Assembly (NCBI RefSeq): GCF_005893125.1 | Contig: NZ_VCJS01000079.1 | Coordinates: forward strand, 1 to 53,112 | Reading direction: 5' to 3' | DNA from: Nonomuraea basaltis | Lineage (GTDB): Bacteria > Actinomycetota > Actinomycetes > Streptosporangiales > Streptosporangiaceae | Length of the DNA: 53,112 nucleotides | Shown: piece by piece, positions 16,695-24,524 of the stretch | How the letters are laid out: the number at the start of each line of letters is the position of its first letter | Numbering within the stretch: position 1 is the first letter of the stretch | The notes under the pieces: model-generated | Database searches by the model: none | The model's input: only the letters and a program-made list of their open reading frames with translations | What the model was told of the DNA's origin: nothing | Position numbers and translations under genes: made by a program

Positions 16695-17156
16695 TCAGTC
16701 GCGATAAGTCCGGACATAGTCGAACTTGGCGACGGCGCCCGCTCTGTTCATCGAGATCAGCCCGATCTTGAGCTTGCCCTTGAACGGGAGCGTCCACACG
16801 CCGTTTCGCACCCATCGCGCACCGTCCCGGCTGGTCGCCGCACGCACCTCCACCTCGTTGTTCGCGGCGTCATAGTGGTACGACATCCGCAACCACATCG
16901 TCTCCGCCGCCGGCCCCCCGAACATCGGCCCGTTGAACACGGCGGTCGGCGGTGTGGTCGTCGGCCGCTCGCCCTCCTTGGCGAACTCGCTGACCTGGAA
17001 CACGGCCCCGTTCCCGCGGCTCAGCGCCAGCGCCGAGTGCGCCATCTTGAAGTAGCGGTCGTCGTTCTCGTACAGCAGGATGCCGGCCTGCTGGGCAATC
17101 TGCGTCGGCGCGAACTCCAGCTTCGTCTCGACCGTGTAGTCGCCCTCTGGCGGCAC
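16695..17156 (-). pseudogene. C-terminal concanavalin-like (DUF1349 type) domain remnant of a glycosidase
   Basis: The 153-residue frame gives a complete jelly-roll domain: GDYTVETKLEFAPTQIAQQAG, LLYENDDRYFKMAHSALALS, TMWLRMSYHYD and KIGLISMNRAGAVAKFDYVRTY. This is the C-terminal non-catalytic domain found on GH43-type xylosidases/arabinofuranosidases and related enzymes. No catalytic domain or signal peptide precedes it. Just upstream, at about 17160, the sequence turns into an opposite-strand GH35 fragment. It is therefore a 5'-truncated gene, although its stop and terminator-like hairpin are intact. Confidence 0.7.
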
Positions 17157-17168
17157 TTGGTATCGGGC

Positions 17169-17440
17169 GTCGTTCAGCTGGACCTGCCCAAGGGCCAGGA
17201 CGTGCCGGTCGGGCTCCGCTTCGGTGGCGAGCCGTCACCCGAGTACCGCGTGCAGATCTTCCTCAACGGCTGGAACGTCGGCCAGTATGGCGGCGACATC
17301 GGCCCCCAGAAGGACTTCTCCCTCCCGGCCGGGCTCCTGAACGAACGCGGGACAACACGCTGGCCCTGGCCGTCACCGCCGAGCAGCCCGTGCCCACCGG
17401 CCCTGGCCCGATCAGCCTGTTACGGCAACGGGCGCGTGAA
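17169..17440 (+). pseudogene. C-terminal remnant of GH35 beta-galactosidase, frameshifted
   Basis: The frame reads QLDLPKGQDVPVGLRFGGEP, VQIFLNGWNVGQYGG and DFSLPAGLLNERG, the C-terminal jelly-roll of GH35 beta-galactosidases. At about 17351 one base appears to be missing, since only a frame change gives the expected DNTLALAVTAEQPVP. Both the catalytic N-terminal part and the start are absent. The fragment abuts a truncated glycosidase domain on the other strand, which marks a deletion or inversion scar. Confidence 0.7.
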
Positions 17441-17449
17441 CTGACCGGC

Positions 17450-17782
17450 TCAGCCCCGCTCGGGCACGGCCAGCTCACCGAGCTCCGACCAGTCGTCCTG
17501 CGGGATGCTGGCGTTGACGATGCGCGGCGTCTCGGCCAGGTATTCCGGCAATGTGCGCTGGGCCTGCTTGAAGTGGTCCGACCGTACGTGCGCCGCCCCG
17601 GCCGCGTCGTCCCTGAACGCCTCCACCAGAACGTACTCGTTGGGGTCCGCCACGCTGCGCGACCAGTCGAACCACAGGCACCCGGGCTCGGCGCGGGTGG
17701 CCTCGGTGAACTCGGCGGCGAGCTCCGGCCAGCGGCCGGCGTGCTCGGGCAGGATGCGGAACTTCGCGGTGATGAAGATCAT
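17450..17782 (-). CDS. Antibiotic biosynthesis monooxygenase (ABM) domain protein, YgiN-like
   Basis: The 110-residue protein is a single dimeric alpha/beta-barrel ABM domain: MIFITAKFRILPEHAGRW, EPGCLWFDWSRS, DPNEYVLVEAFRDDAAGAAHVRSDHF. These cofactor-free proteins oxidise quinols or polyketide-like substrates, or act as small haem or quinone handling proteins. A GGAGA motif sits 7-8 bp before the ATG. It diverges from the sulfur operon over about 80 bp that contain that operon's promoter, so shared control is possible. The substrate is unknown. Confidence 0.85.
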   Translation of the reverse strand: MIFITAKFRILPEHAGRWPELAAEFTEATRAEPGCLWFDWSRSVADPNEYVLVEAFRDDAAGAAHVRSDHFKQAQRTLPEYLAETPRIVNASIPQDDWSELGELAVPERG

Positions 17783-17860
17783 CGGGCTGTCTCCATGGAT
17801 CGGCGGCGCTACGGGACGAGCCTAGCGGCGGGGGATTTCATGTATGCCCTGTAGGAAATG

Positions 17861-17889
17861 TTGACTTTATCCTTCCGGGTCCCTAGCTT
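17861..17889 (+). promoter_or_regulatory. Sigma-70-like promoter of sulfur operon
   Basis: TTGACT (17861-17866) and TAGCTT (17884-17889) are separated by 17 bp. The leader peptide ATG follows the -10 box by only 7 bp, so transcription probably starts at or next to that ATG and the leader is translated from a leaderless mRNA. Confidence 0.6.
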
Positions 17890-17896
17890 CATAGCC

Positions 17897-17965
17897 ATGG
17901 GCCTTTACCTGACCCGACGCCCGCACGTGGACTTCGGCCACGTCGCCAGCGCGCAGTGTCGCTGA
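17897..17965 (+). CDS. Sulfur-operon putative leader peptide (22 aa)
   Basis: The short frame encodes a 22-residue peptide containing LTRRPHVDFGHVASAQC before a final Arg and stop. It matches the actinobacterial putative leader peptides that precede sulfate, sulfonate and cysteine genes, whose shared pattern is an R-rich start, HVD, then R/HVxSAxC at the end. A Cys codon next to the last position suits cysteine-sensing attenuation: ribosome stalling when cysteinyl-tRNA is scarce would change folding of the downstream RNA. The interval to the substrate-binding protein start (17966-18012) contains a small CCTC/GAGG hairpin that covers the ribosome binding site GAGG at 18002-18005. The mechanism is inferred from related systems. 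Confidence 0.75.
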   Translation: MGLYLTRRPHVDFGHVASAQCR

Positions 17966-18012
17966 TCACGGACCGCAGGCAGACCTCTCTTTCCCTCCTT
18001 CGAGGAACCAAC

Positions 18013-19026
18013 GTGATCAAGATCAGACATGCCCTCATGGCCGCGCTGCTGCCCGCCGTCCTGGCCGGCTGCGGCATCGCCGAGGCGAGACCCGGAGAGT
18101 CCGAGGTGAAGGAGCTGCGCTATCAGGGCAGCGCCGGCGCCGTGACCTTCCCCGAGCTGGCCGAGGAGCTCGGCTACCTCGGCGACATCAAGCTGAAGTG
18201 GGTGGGCAACACCACTTCAGGCCCGCAGGACATCCAGTCGGCGGCGACCGGCCAGACCGACTTCGGCGGGGCGTTCAACGGCGCGATCGTCAAGCTCAAG
18301 GCCGCCAAGGCCCCGATCAAGGCGGTGATCGGCTACTACGGCGCCGACCAGAAGAACTTCAGCGGCTACTACGTGACCGAGAACAGCCCCATCAAGACCG
18401 CCCGCGACCTCATCGGCAAGAAGATCGGCGTGAACACGCTCGGCGCGCACCACGAGGCCGTCATCAAGGAATACCTCAAGCGCGCAGGGTTGACGCCCGA
18501 GGAGATCAAGCAGGTCCAGCTCGTGGTGATCCCGCCGGTCAACACCGAGCAGGCCCTCCGGCAGGGACAGCTCGACGTCGGCACCCTCACCGGCGTGCTC
18601 AAGGACAAGGCGCTCGAACGCGGCGGGCTGCGGCCGCTGTTCACCGACGTGGACCTGCTCGGCCCCTTCACCGCGGGATCCGTTGTCCTGCGCGAGGACT
18701 TCATCGCCGACAACCCCGGCACCACCAAGTCCTTCGTGACTGGCTTCGCCAAGGCCATCGAATGGGCACAGACCCACTCGCGCGAGGAGGTCATCGCCAA
18801 GTTCGAGCAGATCATCGCCGAGCGCGGCCGCAACGAGAGCGCCGACACCGTGGAGTTCTGGAAGAGCACCGGCATCGCCGGCAAGGGCGGCGTCATCGCG
18901 CCGAAGGAGTTCCAGACCTGGATCGACTGGCTGGAACGCGAGGGCGAGATCCGGCCCGGCCAGGTCAAGGCGGCCGACCTCTACACCAACGAGTTCAACC
19001 CCTACGCGGGCGGGAGCGCGTCATGA
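18013..19026 (+). CDS. ssuA: ABC transporter substrate-binding lipoprotein, sulfonate/taurine type
   Basis: The GTG at 18013 follows GAGGA and gives a 337-residue lipoprotein precursor with lipobox LAGC at about residue 19. The mature protein is a type II periplasmic-binding fold of the SsuA/NitT/TauA family: ELRYQGSAGAVTFPELAEELGYL, SGPQDIQSAATGQTDFGGAFNGAIVKL, DLIGKKIGVNTLGAHHEAVIKEYL, and a C-terminal helical cap. It would capture an organosulfur compound such as an alkane- or arylsulfonate and deliver it to the permease. It follows a sulfur leader peptide and its stop overlaps the ATPase start (ATGA). The gene symbol reflects role, since exact substrate specificity cannot be read. Confidence 0.88.
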   Translation: MIKIRHALMAALLPAVLAGCGIAEARPGESEVKELRYQGSAGAVTFPELAEELGYLGDIKLKWVGNTTSGPQDIQSAATGQTDFGGAFNGAIVKLKAAKAPIKAVIGYYGADQKNFSGYYVTENSPIKTARDLIGKKIGVNTLGAHHEAVIKEYLKRAGLTPEEIKQVQLVVIPPVNTEQALRQGQLDVGTLTGVLKDKALERGGLRPLFTDVDLLGPFTAGSVVLREDFIADNPGTTKSFVTGFAKAIEWAQTHSREEVIAKFEQIIAERGRNESADTVEFWKSTGIAGKGGVIAPKEFQTWIDWLEREGEIRPGQVKAADLYTNEFNPYAGGSAS

Positions 19027-19823
19027 CCAAGATCAGCATCCGCGACGTGACCAAGACCTTCCAGATCAGGGACACAGGCTTCACGGCTCTGTCCGGCACC
19101 GACCTCGACGTGCGCGAGGGCGAGTTCGTCACCCTCGTGGGCCCCAGCGGCTGTGGCAAGTCCACGCTCCTCGACCTGATCGCCGGGCTCTCCGCGCCGA
19201 CCGGCGGCCGAATCCTCATCGACGGCACGCCGGTCACCGGTCCCGGGCTCGACCGGGGCGTCGTCTTCCAGCAGTACGCCCTGTTCCCGTGGCGCACGGC
19301 CCAGGCCAACGTGGAGTTCGGGCTGGAGGCCAAGGGCGTACCCAGGAAGGAACGGGCGGGGCGGGCCCGCGAGCACCTCGCGCTCGTGGGGCTGTCCGGG
19401 TTCGAGGACCGCTACCCGCATGAGCTGTCCGGCGGTATGCGGCAGCGGGTGGCCATCGCCCGCAGCCTCGCCTTCGACCCCGACGTGCTGCTGATGGACG
19501 AGCCGTTCGCGGCGCTGGACGCGCAGACGCGCGAGTCCCTTCAGGAGGAGCTCGTACGCGTCTGGCAGCACACCGGCAAGACCGTCGTCTTCATCACGCA
19601 CGGCATCGACGAGGCCGTCTACCTGGGGCAACGGGTCGCGGTGATGACCTCCAGACCGGGCCGGATCAAGGAGATCGTGACCGTGAACTTCGACTCGCGG
19701 GAGGGCGACCTGCGAGCGGACCCGGCATTCGGCGAGTACCGCCATCACGTGTGGAAGCTGCTGCGCGACGAAGTGGCGGCGGCGCAGGTGCAGGAGCGGA
19801 AGGTTGCGACCTCCCATGGCTGA
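19023..19823 (+). CDS. ssuB: ABC transporter ATPase, sulfonate/nitrate/taurine family
   Basis: The 266-residue ATP-binding subunit shows Walker A GPSGCGKST, Q-loop VVFQQYALFPWRTA, ABC signature LSGGMRQR, Walker B VLLMDEPFAALD and the switch His in FITHGIDEA. The YALFPW segment after the Q-loop is typical of SsuB/TauB subunits. It couples ATP hydrolysis to organosulfur import on the cytoplasmic face of the membrane. The start overlaps the preceding gene by 4 bp, and the last codons overlap the permease start by 8 bp, which implies equal production of the subunits. Confidence 0.93.
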   Translation: MTKISIRDVTKTFQIRDTGFTALSGTDLDVREGEFVTLVGPSGCGKSTLLDLIAGLSAPTGGRILIDGTPVTGPGLDRGVVFQQYALFPWRTAQANVEFGLEAKGVPRKERAGRAREHLALVGLSGFEDRYPHELSGGMRQRVAIARSLAFDPDVLLMDEPFAALDAQTRESLQEELVRVWQHTGKTVVFITHGIDEAVYLGQRVAVMTSRPGRIKEIVTVNFDSREGDLRADPAFGEYRHHVWKLLRDEVAAAQVQERKVATSHG

Positions 19824-20727
19824 CCCGCGTACCGACACCGCCGTGAGTGAACGGCTCCCCGGGGACGTTCACTGGTACGACCTCTCGGACGACGAGGCCG
19901 AACACGAGGCACGTGACGACGGCGCCGGACCGGATCGGCCGCGTGCCGGGGGGACGTGGCGATCGGCCGTCGCGGTGAAGGCCAGGCGGGCGGTGACGAA
20001 CTCCACCGCCATCCTGCTCCTCCTGGCCGCCTGGGAAATCCTCCCCAGGCTCGGCGTCGTGGACCGCGTCTTCGTCCCCCCGCTCTCGGAGAACCTCGTC
20101 GCCTGGTACGACCTCCTGATCGGCGGGCAGCTCTCCGAGCACCTGCAGGCGTCGCTGGCCCGCTCGCTGGCGGGATTCGGCCTGGCCATCGTGCTGGCCA
20201 TCCCGCTCGGCCTGCTGATCGGCTGGTACCGGCCGGTCGCCGACCTCCTGACCCCGCTGCTGGAGGTGTTCCGCAACACCTCGGCGGTGGCGCTGCTGCC
20301 GGTGTTCACGCTGATCCTCGGCATCGGCGAGACCACGAAGATCGCATTCGTGCTGTACGCGTGCTCGTGGCCGATCGTGCTCAACACCATCAGCGGCGTG
20401 AAGACGGTCGAGCCCCTGCTCATCAAGTCGGCCAGGTCCATGGGCCTCGGCCCGGTCCGCCTGTTCCAGAAGGTGATCCTGCCCGCCGCGGTGCCCACGA
20501 TCTTCACCGGCGTGCGGCTGGCCGGCGCGTACTCGATCCTCGTGCTGCTGTTCGCCGAGATGGTCGGCGCCAAGGCCGGGCTCGGCTACCTCATCCTGGA
20601 CACCCAGTCCAGCTTCCGCATCCCCGACATGTACGCCGGGATCATCACGATCTCCGTGCTCGGCCTGCTGTTCAACCTGCTCCTGGTCGCCGTCGAGCGA
20701 CGCTTCTCCACCTGGAGGACCACGTGA
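19816..20727 (+). CDS. ssuC: ABC transporter permease, sulfonate type
   Basis: The ATG at 19816 lies inside the end of the ATPase gene. An unusually long acidic cytoplasmic N-terminus (about 55 residues, VHWYDLSDDEAEHEARDDG) precedes six membrane helices of the BPD_transp_1 (MetI-like) fold. The EAA-like coupling loop reads KSARSMGLGPVRLFQKVILPAAVP. Of the 303 residues the core matches SsuC, while the acidic extension is longer than in typical members and might be regulatory. It forms the membrane channel with the ATPase, fed by the lipoprotein. Confidence 0.9.
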   Translation: MADPRTDTAVSERLPGDVHWYDLSDDEAEHEARDDGAGPDRPRAGGTWRSAVAVKARRAVTNSTAILLLLAAWEILPRLGVVDRVFVPPLSENLVAWYDLLIGGQLSEHLQASLARSLAGFGLAIVLAIPLGLLIGWYRPVADLLTPLLEVFRNTSAVALLPVFTLILGIGETTKIAFVLYACSWPIVLNTISGVKTVEPLLIKSARSMGLGPVRLFQKVILPAAVPTIFTGVRLAGAYSILVLLFAEMVGAKAGLGYLILDTQSSFRIPDMYAGIITISVLGLLFNLLLVAVERRFSTWRTT

Positions 20728-22052
20728 CGAGAAAGCTCCACCTGAACGCGTTCCTCATGGGCGTCGGTCACCACGAGGCCGCCTGGCGGCACCCGCGCAC
20801 CGAGCCGGCCCGCCTCACCGACGTGCGCCACTACCAGGAGCTGGCCAGGATCGCCGAGCGCGGCAAGCTCGACTCGGTCTTCCTCGCCGACGGTGTGGCC
20901 CTGCAGGGCGACGCCGCGCACAACGCGCTCGGCGGCCTGGAACCGTTGACGTTGCTGTCGGCCCTGGCCGCCGTCACCGACCACATCGGCCTCATCGCCA
21001 CCGTGTCGACGACGTACAACGAGCCCTTTCACGTGGCGCGCAAGTTCGCCTCGCTCGACCACATCAGCGGCGGCCGGGCCGGCTGGAACATCGTCACCTC
21101 CGCCGGCGAGGCCGAGGCCCGCAATTTCGGCGTCGAGCGCCCCGCGCACGCCGCCCGCTACGCCAGGGCCACCGAGTTCCTGGAGGTCGTCCGCAAGCTG
21201 TGGGACAGCTGGGAGGACGACGCGATCGTGGGTGACCGCGCCGGCGGGCTCTACGCCGACACCGGCAAGATCCACCCGATCGAGCACGCGGGCGAGCACT
21301 TCGCGGTACGCGGCCCGCTGAACACCTCCCGCCCGCCACAGGGCCATCCGCTCCTGGTCCAGGCCGGGTCGTCGGAGGACGGCAAGGAGTTCGCCGCCCG
21401 CTACGCCGAGGCCGTCTTCACCGCGCAGCAGACGCTCAAGGAGGGGCAGGAGTTCTACGCCGACCTGAAGCGGCGCCTGGCCGCCCATGGCCGCCGGCAC
21501 GACGACGTGCTCGTCCTGCCGGGGATCTCGCCGATCATCGGCTCGACCGAGCGCGAGGCGCTGCGGCTGGAGAAGGAGCTGGAAGATCTGATCATCCCCG
21601 CGTACGGGCTGGCCCAGCTCTCCCACCTGACCGGCATCGAGCTGACCGAGGACGCGCTGGACCGGCCGCTGCCCGACGTGCCCGTCGAGACCGAGGGCGC
21701 GCAGAGCCGCCGCAAGCTCGTCGTGGACCTGGCCAGGCGCGAGCGCCTCACGGTCAGGCAGCTCCTCGGCCGCCTGGCCGGCGGGCGCGGCCACCGCGTC
21801 GTCGCCGGCACCCCCGAGCAGATCGCCGACCAGCTCCAGGAGTGGTTCTTCAGCGGCGCCGCCGACGGGTTCAACGTCATGCCGCCGATCCTGCCCGGCG
21901 GCCTGGCCGACTTCGTCGACCACGTGGTGCCGGAGCTGCGGGTCAGGGGCCTGTTCCGGCACGAGTACGAGGGACGCACCCTTCGTGACAACTACGGCCT
22001 GCCGAGACCGGCTTCCCGGTACGCGCGCCTGGCGGCGGCGGTGGCCGGATGA
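20724..22052 (+). CDS. FMNH2-dependent monooxygenase, NtaA/SnaA/DszA (LLM) family
   Basis: Starts at GTG 20724 (GTGA overlap with the permease stop) after a GGAGG site. The 442-residue TIM-barrel protein begins KLHLNAFLMGVGHHEAAWRHP. It contains GGRAGWNIVTSAGEAEARNFG, PLLVQAGSSEDGKEFAARYAEAVFT and a long C-terminal insertion ending FNVMPPILPGGLADFVDHVVP. These features place it in the NtaA/SnaA/SoxA(DszA) branch of bacterial luciferase-like monooxygenases rather than with SsuD. Relatives cleave C-S or C-N bonds of chelators, sulfones or related compounds using reduced flavin from a separate reductase. In this operon it most likely desulfurises the imported substrate to release sulfite. Confidence 0.88.
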   Translation: MTRKLHLNAFLMGVGHHEAAWRHPRTEPARLTDVRHYQELARIAERGKLDSVFLADGVALQGDAAHNALGGLEPLTLLSALAAVTDHIGLIATVSTTYNEPFHVARKFASLDHISGGRAGWNIVTSAGEAEARNFGVERPAHAARYARATEFLEVVRKLWDSWEDDAIVGDRAGGLYADTGKIHPIEHAGEHFAVRGPLNTSRPPQGHPLLVQAGSSEDGKEFAARYAEAVFTAQQTLKEGQEFYADLKRRLAAHGRRHDDVLVLPGISPIIGSTEREALRLEKELEDLIIPAYGLAQLSHLTGIELTEDALDRPLPDVPVETEGAQSRRKLVVDLARRERLTVRQLLGRLAGGRGHRVVAGTPEQIADQLQEWFFSGAADGFNVMPPILPGGLADFVDHVVPELRVRGLFRHEYEGRTLRDNYGLPRPASRYARLAAAVAG

Positions 22053-22570
22053 GCGTTCTCACGCTGGTAGGCAACCCCCGGGAGGGCTCCAGGACCCGGA
22101 CCGTGGCAGTCGAGGCCGCCGAGGCGATCGGGGCGCGGATCGGAACGACCGGGCCGCATGACGTCGTGGACCTGTCCGCGCTCGGACCCCATCTTCTCGT
22201 ACCCGGCCCGTTTGCCGACGTGGAGGTGGCGCTGGAGCTGGTGGCCGAGGCGAGCGTGCTGGTGGTGGCCAGCCCGACCTACAAGGGCACCTACACGGGG
22301 CTGCTCAAGTCGTTCCTCGACCGGTTCCCGCCGGACGCGCTGGCGGGGAAGGCGGCGCTGCCGGTGCTGGTCATGGGGGACGCCCGGCACGCGCTGGCGG
22401 TCGAGGTTCACCTGCGGCCGCTGCTGGTGGAGCTGGGCGCGCTCGTGCCGACGCCCGGCCTGGCGGTGCTCGAATCCCAGCTCCCTCGACTGGCGGAGGT
22501 GGTGGCGACATGGGCGGACCGGGTCGCGCCCCAGGCCGCCGTGACGCTCAAGGAAGGAGCGCTCCGATGA
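22049..22570 (+). CDS. ssuE: NAD(P)H-dependent FMN reductase, SsuE-like
   Basis: The 173-residue flavodoxin-like protein has the FMN-binding loop LVGNPREGSRT and the P-loop-like VASPTYKGTYTGLLKSFLDRF typical of SsuE/ArsH-type reductases. It would supply reduced FMN to the upstream monooxygenase. ATGA overlap with the monooxygenase stop and with the next start shows tight coupling. Its length matches the SsuE class (about 170-190 residues). Confidence 0.88.
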   Translation: MSVLTLVGNPREGSRTRTVAVEAAEAIGARIGTTGPHDVVDLSALGPHLLVPGPFADVEVALELVAEASVLVVASPTYKGTYTGLLKSFLDRFPPDALAGKAALPVLVMGDARHALAVEVHLRPLLVELGALVPTPGLAVLESQLPRLAEVVATWADRVAPQAAVTLKEGALR

Positions 22571-23178
22571 CGGAAACGATCTCCGCGAAAAGGTCCCCGC
22601 GCGGTGTCCGGCTCGCAGGCGAGCCTCCGGGCGGAACACGGCCCGCAGGAGAGCCTCGGCGCGGGACCGACGTCCGGCTCGCGCCGCCGGGCAGGGCGGT
22701 CGACGCCGACGGGTTCCGGCGGGCGTTGTCCGTGCACGCCGCCGGAGTCGTGGTGATCACGGCGCAGGCCGACGGCGTGCCCGCCGGGCTCACCGCCACG
22801 TCCTTCTCCTCCGTCAGCCTCGACCCGCCGCTGGTCTCCTTCTATGTCGACCAGTCCTCCACGACCTGGCCCTGGCTGCGCTCGGCCGACCACTTCGCGG
22901 TCAACGTCCTGGCCGGCCACCAGGCCGAGCTGGCGGCGCGGTTCGCACGCAAGGACGTCGACCGGTTCGCCGAGCCCACCCGCTGGCGACCGGGTCCGCT
23001 CGGAGCGCCCCTGCTGCAGGACGTCTCCGCGCACCTGATCTGCCTGCCGCACGAGACAGTCGACGTCGGCGACCACGTCCTCGTCGTCGGCCTGGTCGCC
23101 GAGGCCAGGGTGCACGGCACCGGCCGTCCCCTCCTCTACCACCAGGGCCGCTTCGGCCGCTTCATCGCCCACCCCTAG
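22567..23178 (+). CDS. Flavin reductase domain protein (HpaC/DIM6/NTAB type)
   Basis: The 203-residue product has a flavin reductase split-barrel domain (about residues 50-203): FRRALSVHAAGVVVITAQADG, AGLTATSFSSVSLDPPLVSFYV, FAVNVLAGHQAELAARFA and YHQGRFGRF. This is a second flavin-delivering enzyme in the same operon, unrelated in fold to the SsuE-like one. The first ~45 residues are low-complexity and internally repetitive (RLAGEPPGG, PAGEPRRG, RLAPPGR) and look like an insertion or expansion. It starts as an ATGA overlap and ends 12 bp before a strong hairpin, so it closes the operon. Confidence 0.88.
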   Translation: MTETISAKRSPRGVRLAGEPPGGTRPAGEPRRGTDVRLAPPGRAVDADGFRRALSVHAAGVVVITAQADGVPAGLTATSFSSVSLDPPLVSFYVDQSSTTWPWLRSADHFAVNVLAGHQAELAARFARKDVDRFAEPTRWRPGPLGAPLLQDVSAHLICLPHETVDVGDHVLVVGLVAEARVHGTGRPLLYHQGRFGRFIAHP

Positions 23179-23190
23179 GAGGCACCGCCC

Positions 23191-23219
23191 CGGCCGCCCG
23201 GCGACGACCCGGGCGGCCG
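23191..23219 (+). terminator. Terminator of sulfur operon
   Basis: An 11-bp perfect stem (CGGCCGCCCGG with CCGGGCGGCCG) and a 7-base loop lie 12 bp after the flavin reductase stop and before the trpB promoter. There is no U tract, as is common in GC-rich actinomycetes. Confidence 0.75.
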
Positions 23220-23237
23220 TCGCATGCGTGCCGGGAG

Positions 23238-23286
23238 TTGACGCGTCGGAGAGAGGGCGGCTACAACTGTTCTAGAAGACTAGAAC
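23238..23286 (+). promoter_or_regulatory. trpBA promoter with GntR-type operator
   Basis: TTGACG (23238-23243) and TACAAC (23262-23267) with an 18-bp spacer form a promoter. Immediately downstream lies GTTCTAG-aaga-CTAGAAC (23269-23286), a perfect 7-bp inverted repeat. GT..TA..AC-like symmetry is characteristic of HutC-subfamily GntR operators, and a HutC-type GntR gene lies just beyond trpA. Binding here would block initiation. Confidence 0.65.
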
Positions 23287-23303
23287 TTAAGGGGTGGATC
23301 TCC

Positions 23304-24524
23304 ATGACAGATCTCGAGCTTTCCCGGCGCGCAGGGCCGTACTTCGGCGGGTTCGGCGGGCGGTTCACTCCCGAGGCCCTGGTGGCCGCCCTGGACGAGC
23401 TGGAGATCGTCTACCAGAAGGCGCTCTCGGACGCGGAGTTCGTCGCCGCGCTCGACGCCCTGCACCGTACGTACACGGGCCGGCCGAGCCCGATCACCGA
23501 GGCCCCGAGGTTCGCCCGGCACGCCGGGAACGCCCGGATCCTGCTCAAGCGCGAGGACCTCAACCACACCGGCTCCCACAAGATCAACAATGTGCTGGGC
23601 CAGGCGCTCCTCACCGTGCGCATGGGCAAGAAGAGGGTCATCGCCGAGACGGGCGCCGGGCAGCACGGCGTGGCCACCGCCACGGCCGCAGCGCTGTTCG
23701 GCCTGGACGCCGTGGTCTACATGGGCGAGGTGGACATGAGGCGCCAGGCCCTGAACGTCGCCCGCATGCGCCTGCTCGGCGCCCAGGTCGTCCCCGTGAC
23801 GTCCGGCTCGCGCACGCTCAAGGACGCCATGAACGAGGCCATGCGCGACTGGGTGACCAACGTCGAGCACACCCACTACCTGATCGGGTCCGTGGCCGGA
23901 CCGCATCCGTTCCCGACGATGGTGCGCGAGTTCCAGCAGGTGATCGGCGTAGAGGCGCGTCAGCAGGTGCTGAGGCTGGCCGGACGCCTGCCCGACGTCG
24001 TCTGTGCCTGCGTCGGCGGCGGTTCGAACGCGATCGGCGTCTTCCACGCCTTCCTCGACGACCCTGGGGTCGGTCTGGTGGGGCTGGAGGCGGGCGGCGC
24101 CGGGATCGAGACGGGCAGGCACGCCGCGTCCGTCTCCGGCGGCTCGATCGGCATCCTGCACGGCAACCGTACGTTCGTCCTGCAGGACGCGCACGGCCAG
24201 ACCCTGGAGAGCCACTCGATCTCCGCGGGGCTCGACTATCCGGGCGTCGGGCCGCAACACGCCTGGCTGCACGACATCGGCAGGGTTCGCTACGAGCCGG
24301 TCACCGACGCCGAGGCCATGGAGGCGTTCGCGCTGCTGTGCCGCACGGAAGGGATCATCCCGGCCATCGAGAGCGCCCACGCGCTGGCGGGCGCGATCAG
24401 GGAGGGCAGGCGGCTGGGGCCGGACGGGATCGTGCTCGTCAACCTCTCCGGCCGTGGCGACAAGGACATGGACACGGCGGCCCGCTACTTCGGGGTGCTG
24501 GACGAGAAGGGGAACGGCGCATGA
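23304..24524 (+). CDS. trpB: Tryptophan synthase beta chain
   Basis: The 406-residue PLP enzyme condenses indole with serine to make tryptophan. The start MTDLELSRRAGPYFGGFGGRFTPE gives the classical TrpB N-terminus (TrpB1 type). The PLP lysine is Lys93 in HTGSHKINN. AETGAGQHG carries the catalytic Glu, and the phosphate-binding loop is CVGGGSNAIG. LSGRGDKD lies near the C-terminus. All key residues are present. It overlaps trpA by ATGA, as usual for the two-subunit channelled enzyme. No trpE, trpD, trpC or trpF lies nearby, so this looks like a stand-alone, separately regulated pair rather than the main biosynthetic operon. Confidence 0.93.
   Translation: MTDLELSRRAGPYFGGFGGRFTPEALVAALDELEIVYQKALSDAEFVAALDALHRTYTGRPSPITEAPRFARHAGNARILLKREDLNHTGSHKINNVLGQALLTVRMGKKRVIAETGAGQHGVATATAAALFGLDAVVYMGEVDMRRQALNVARMRLLGAQVVPVTSGSRTLKDAMNEAMRDWVTNVEHTHYLIGSVAGPHPFPTMVREFQQVIGVEARQQVLRLAGRLPDVVCACVGGGSNAIGVFHAFLDDPGVGLVGLEAGGAGIETGRHAASVSGGSIGILHGNRTFVLQDAHGQTLESHSISAGLDYPGVGPQHAWLHDIGRVRYEPVTDAEAMEAFALLCRTEGIIPAIESAHALAGAIREGRRLGPDGIVLVNLSGRGDKDMDTAARYFGVLDEKGNGA

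Noticed and set aside
22420..23170. Opposite-strand open frames across the flavin reductases
   Set aside because: They lack ribosome binding sites and domains, and run through a tightly overlapped plus-strand operon.
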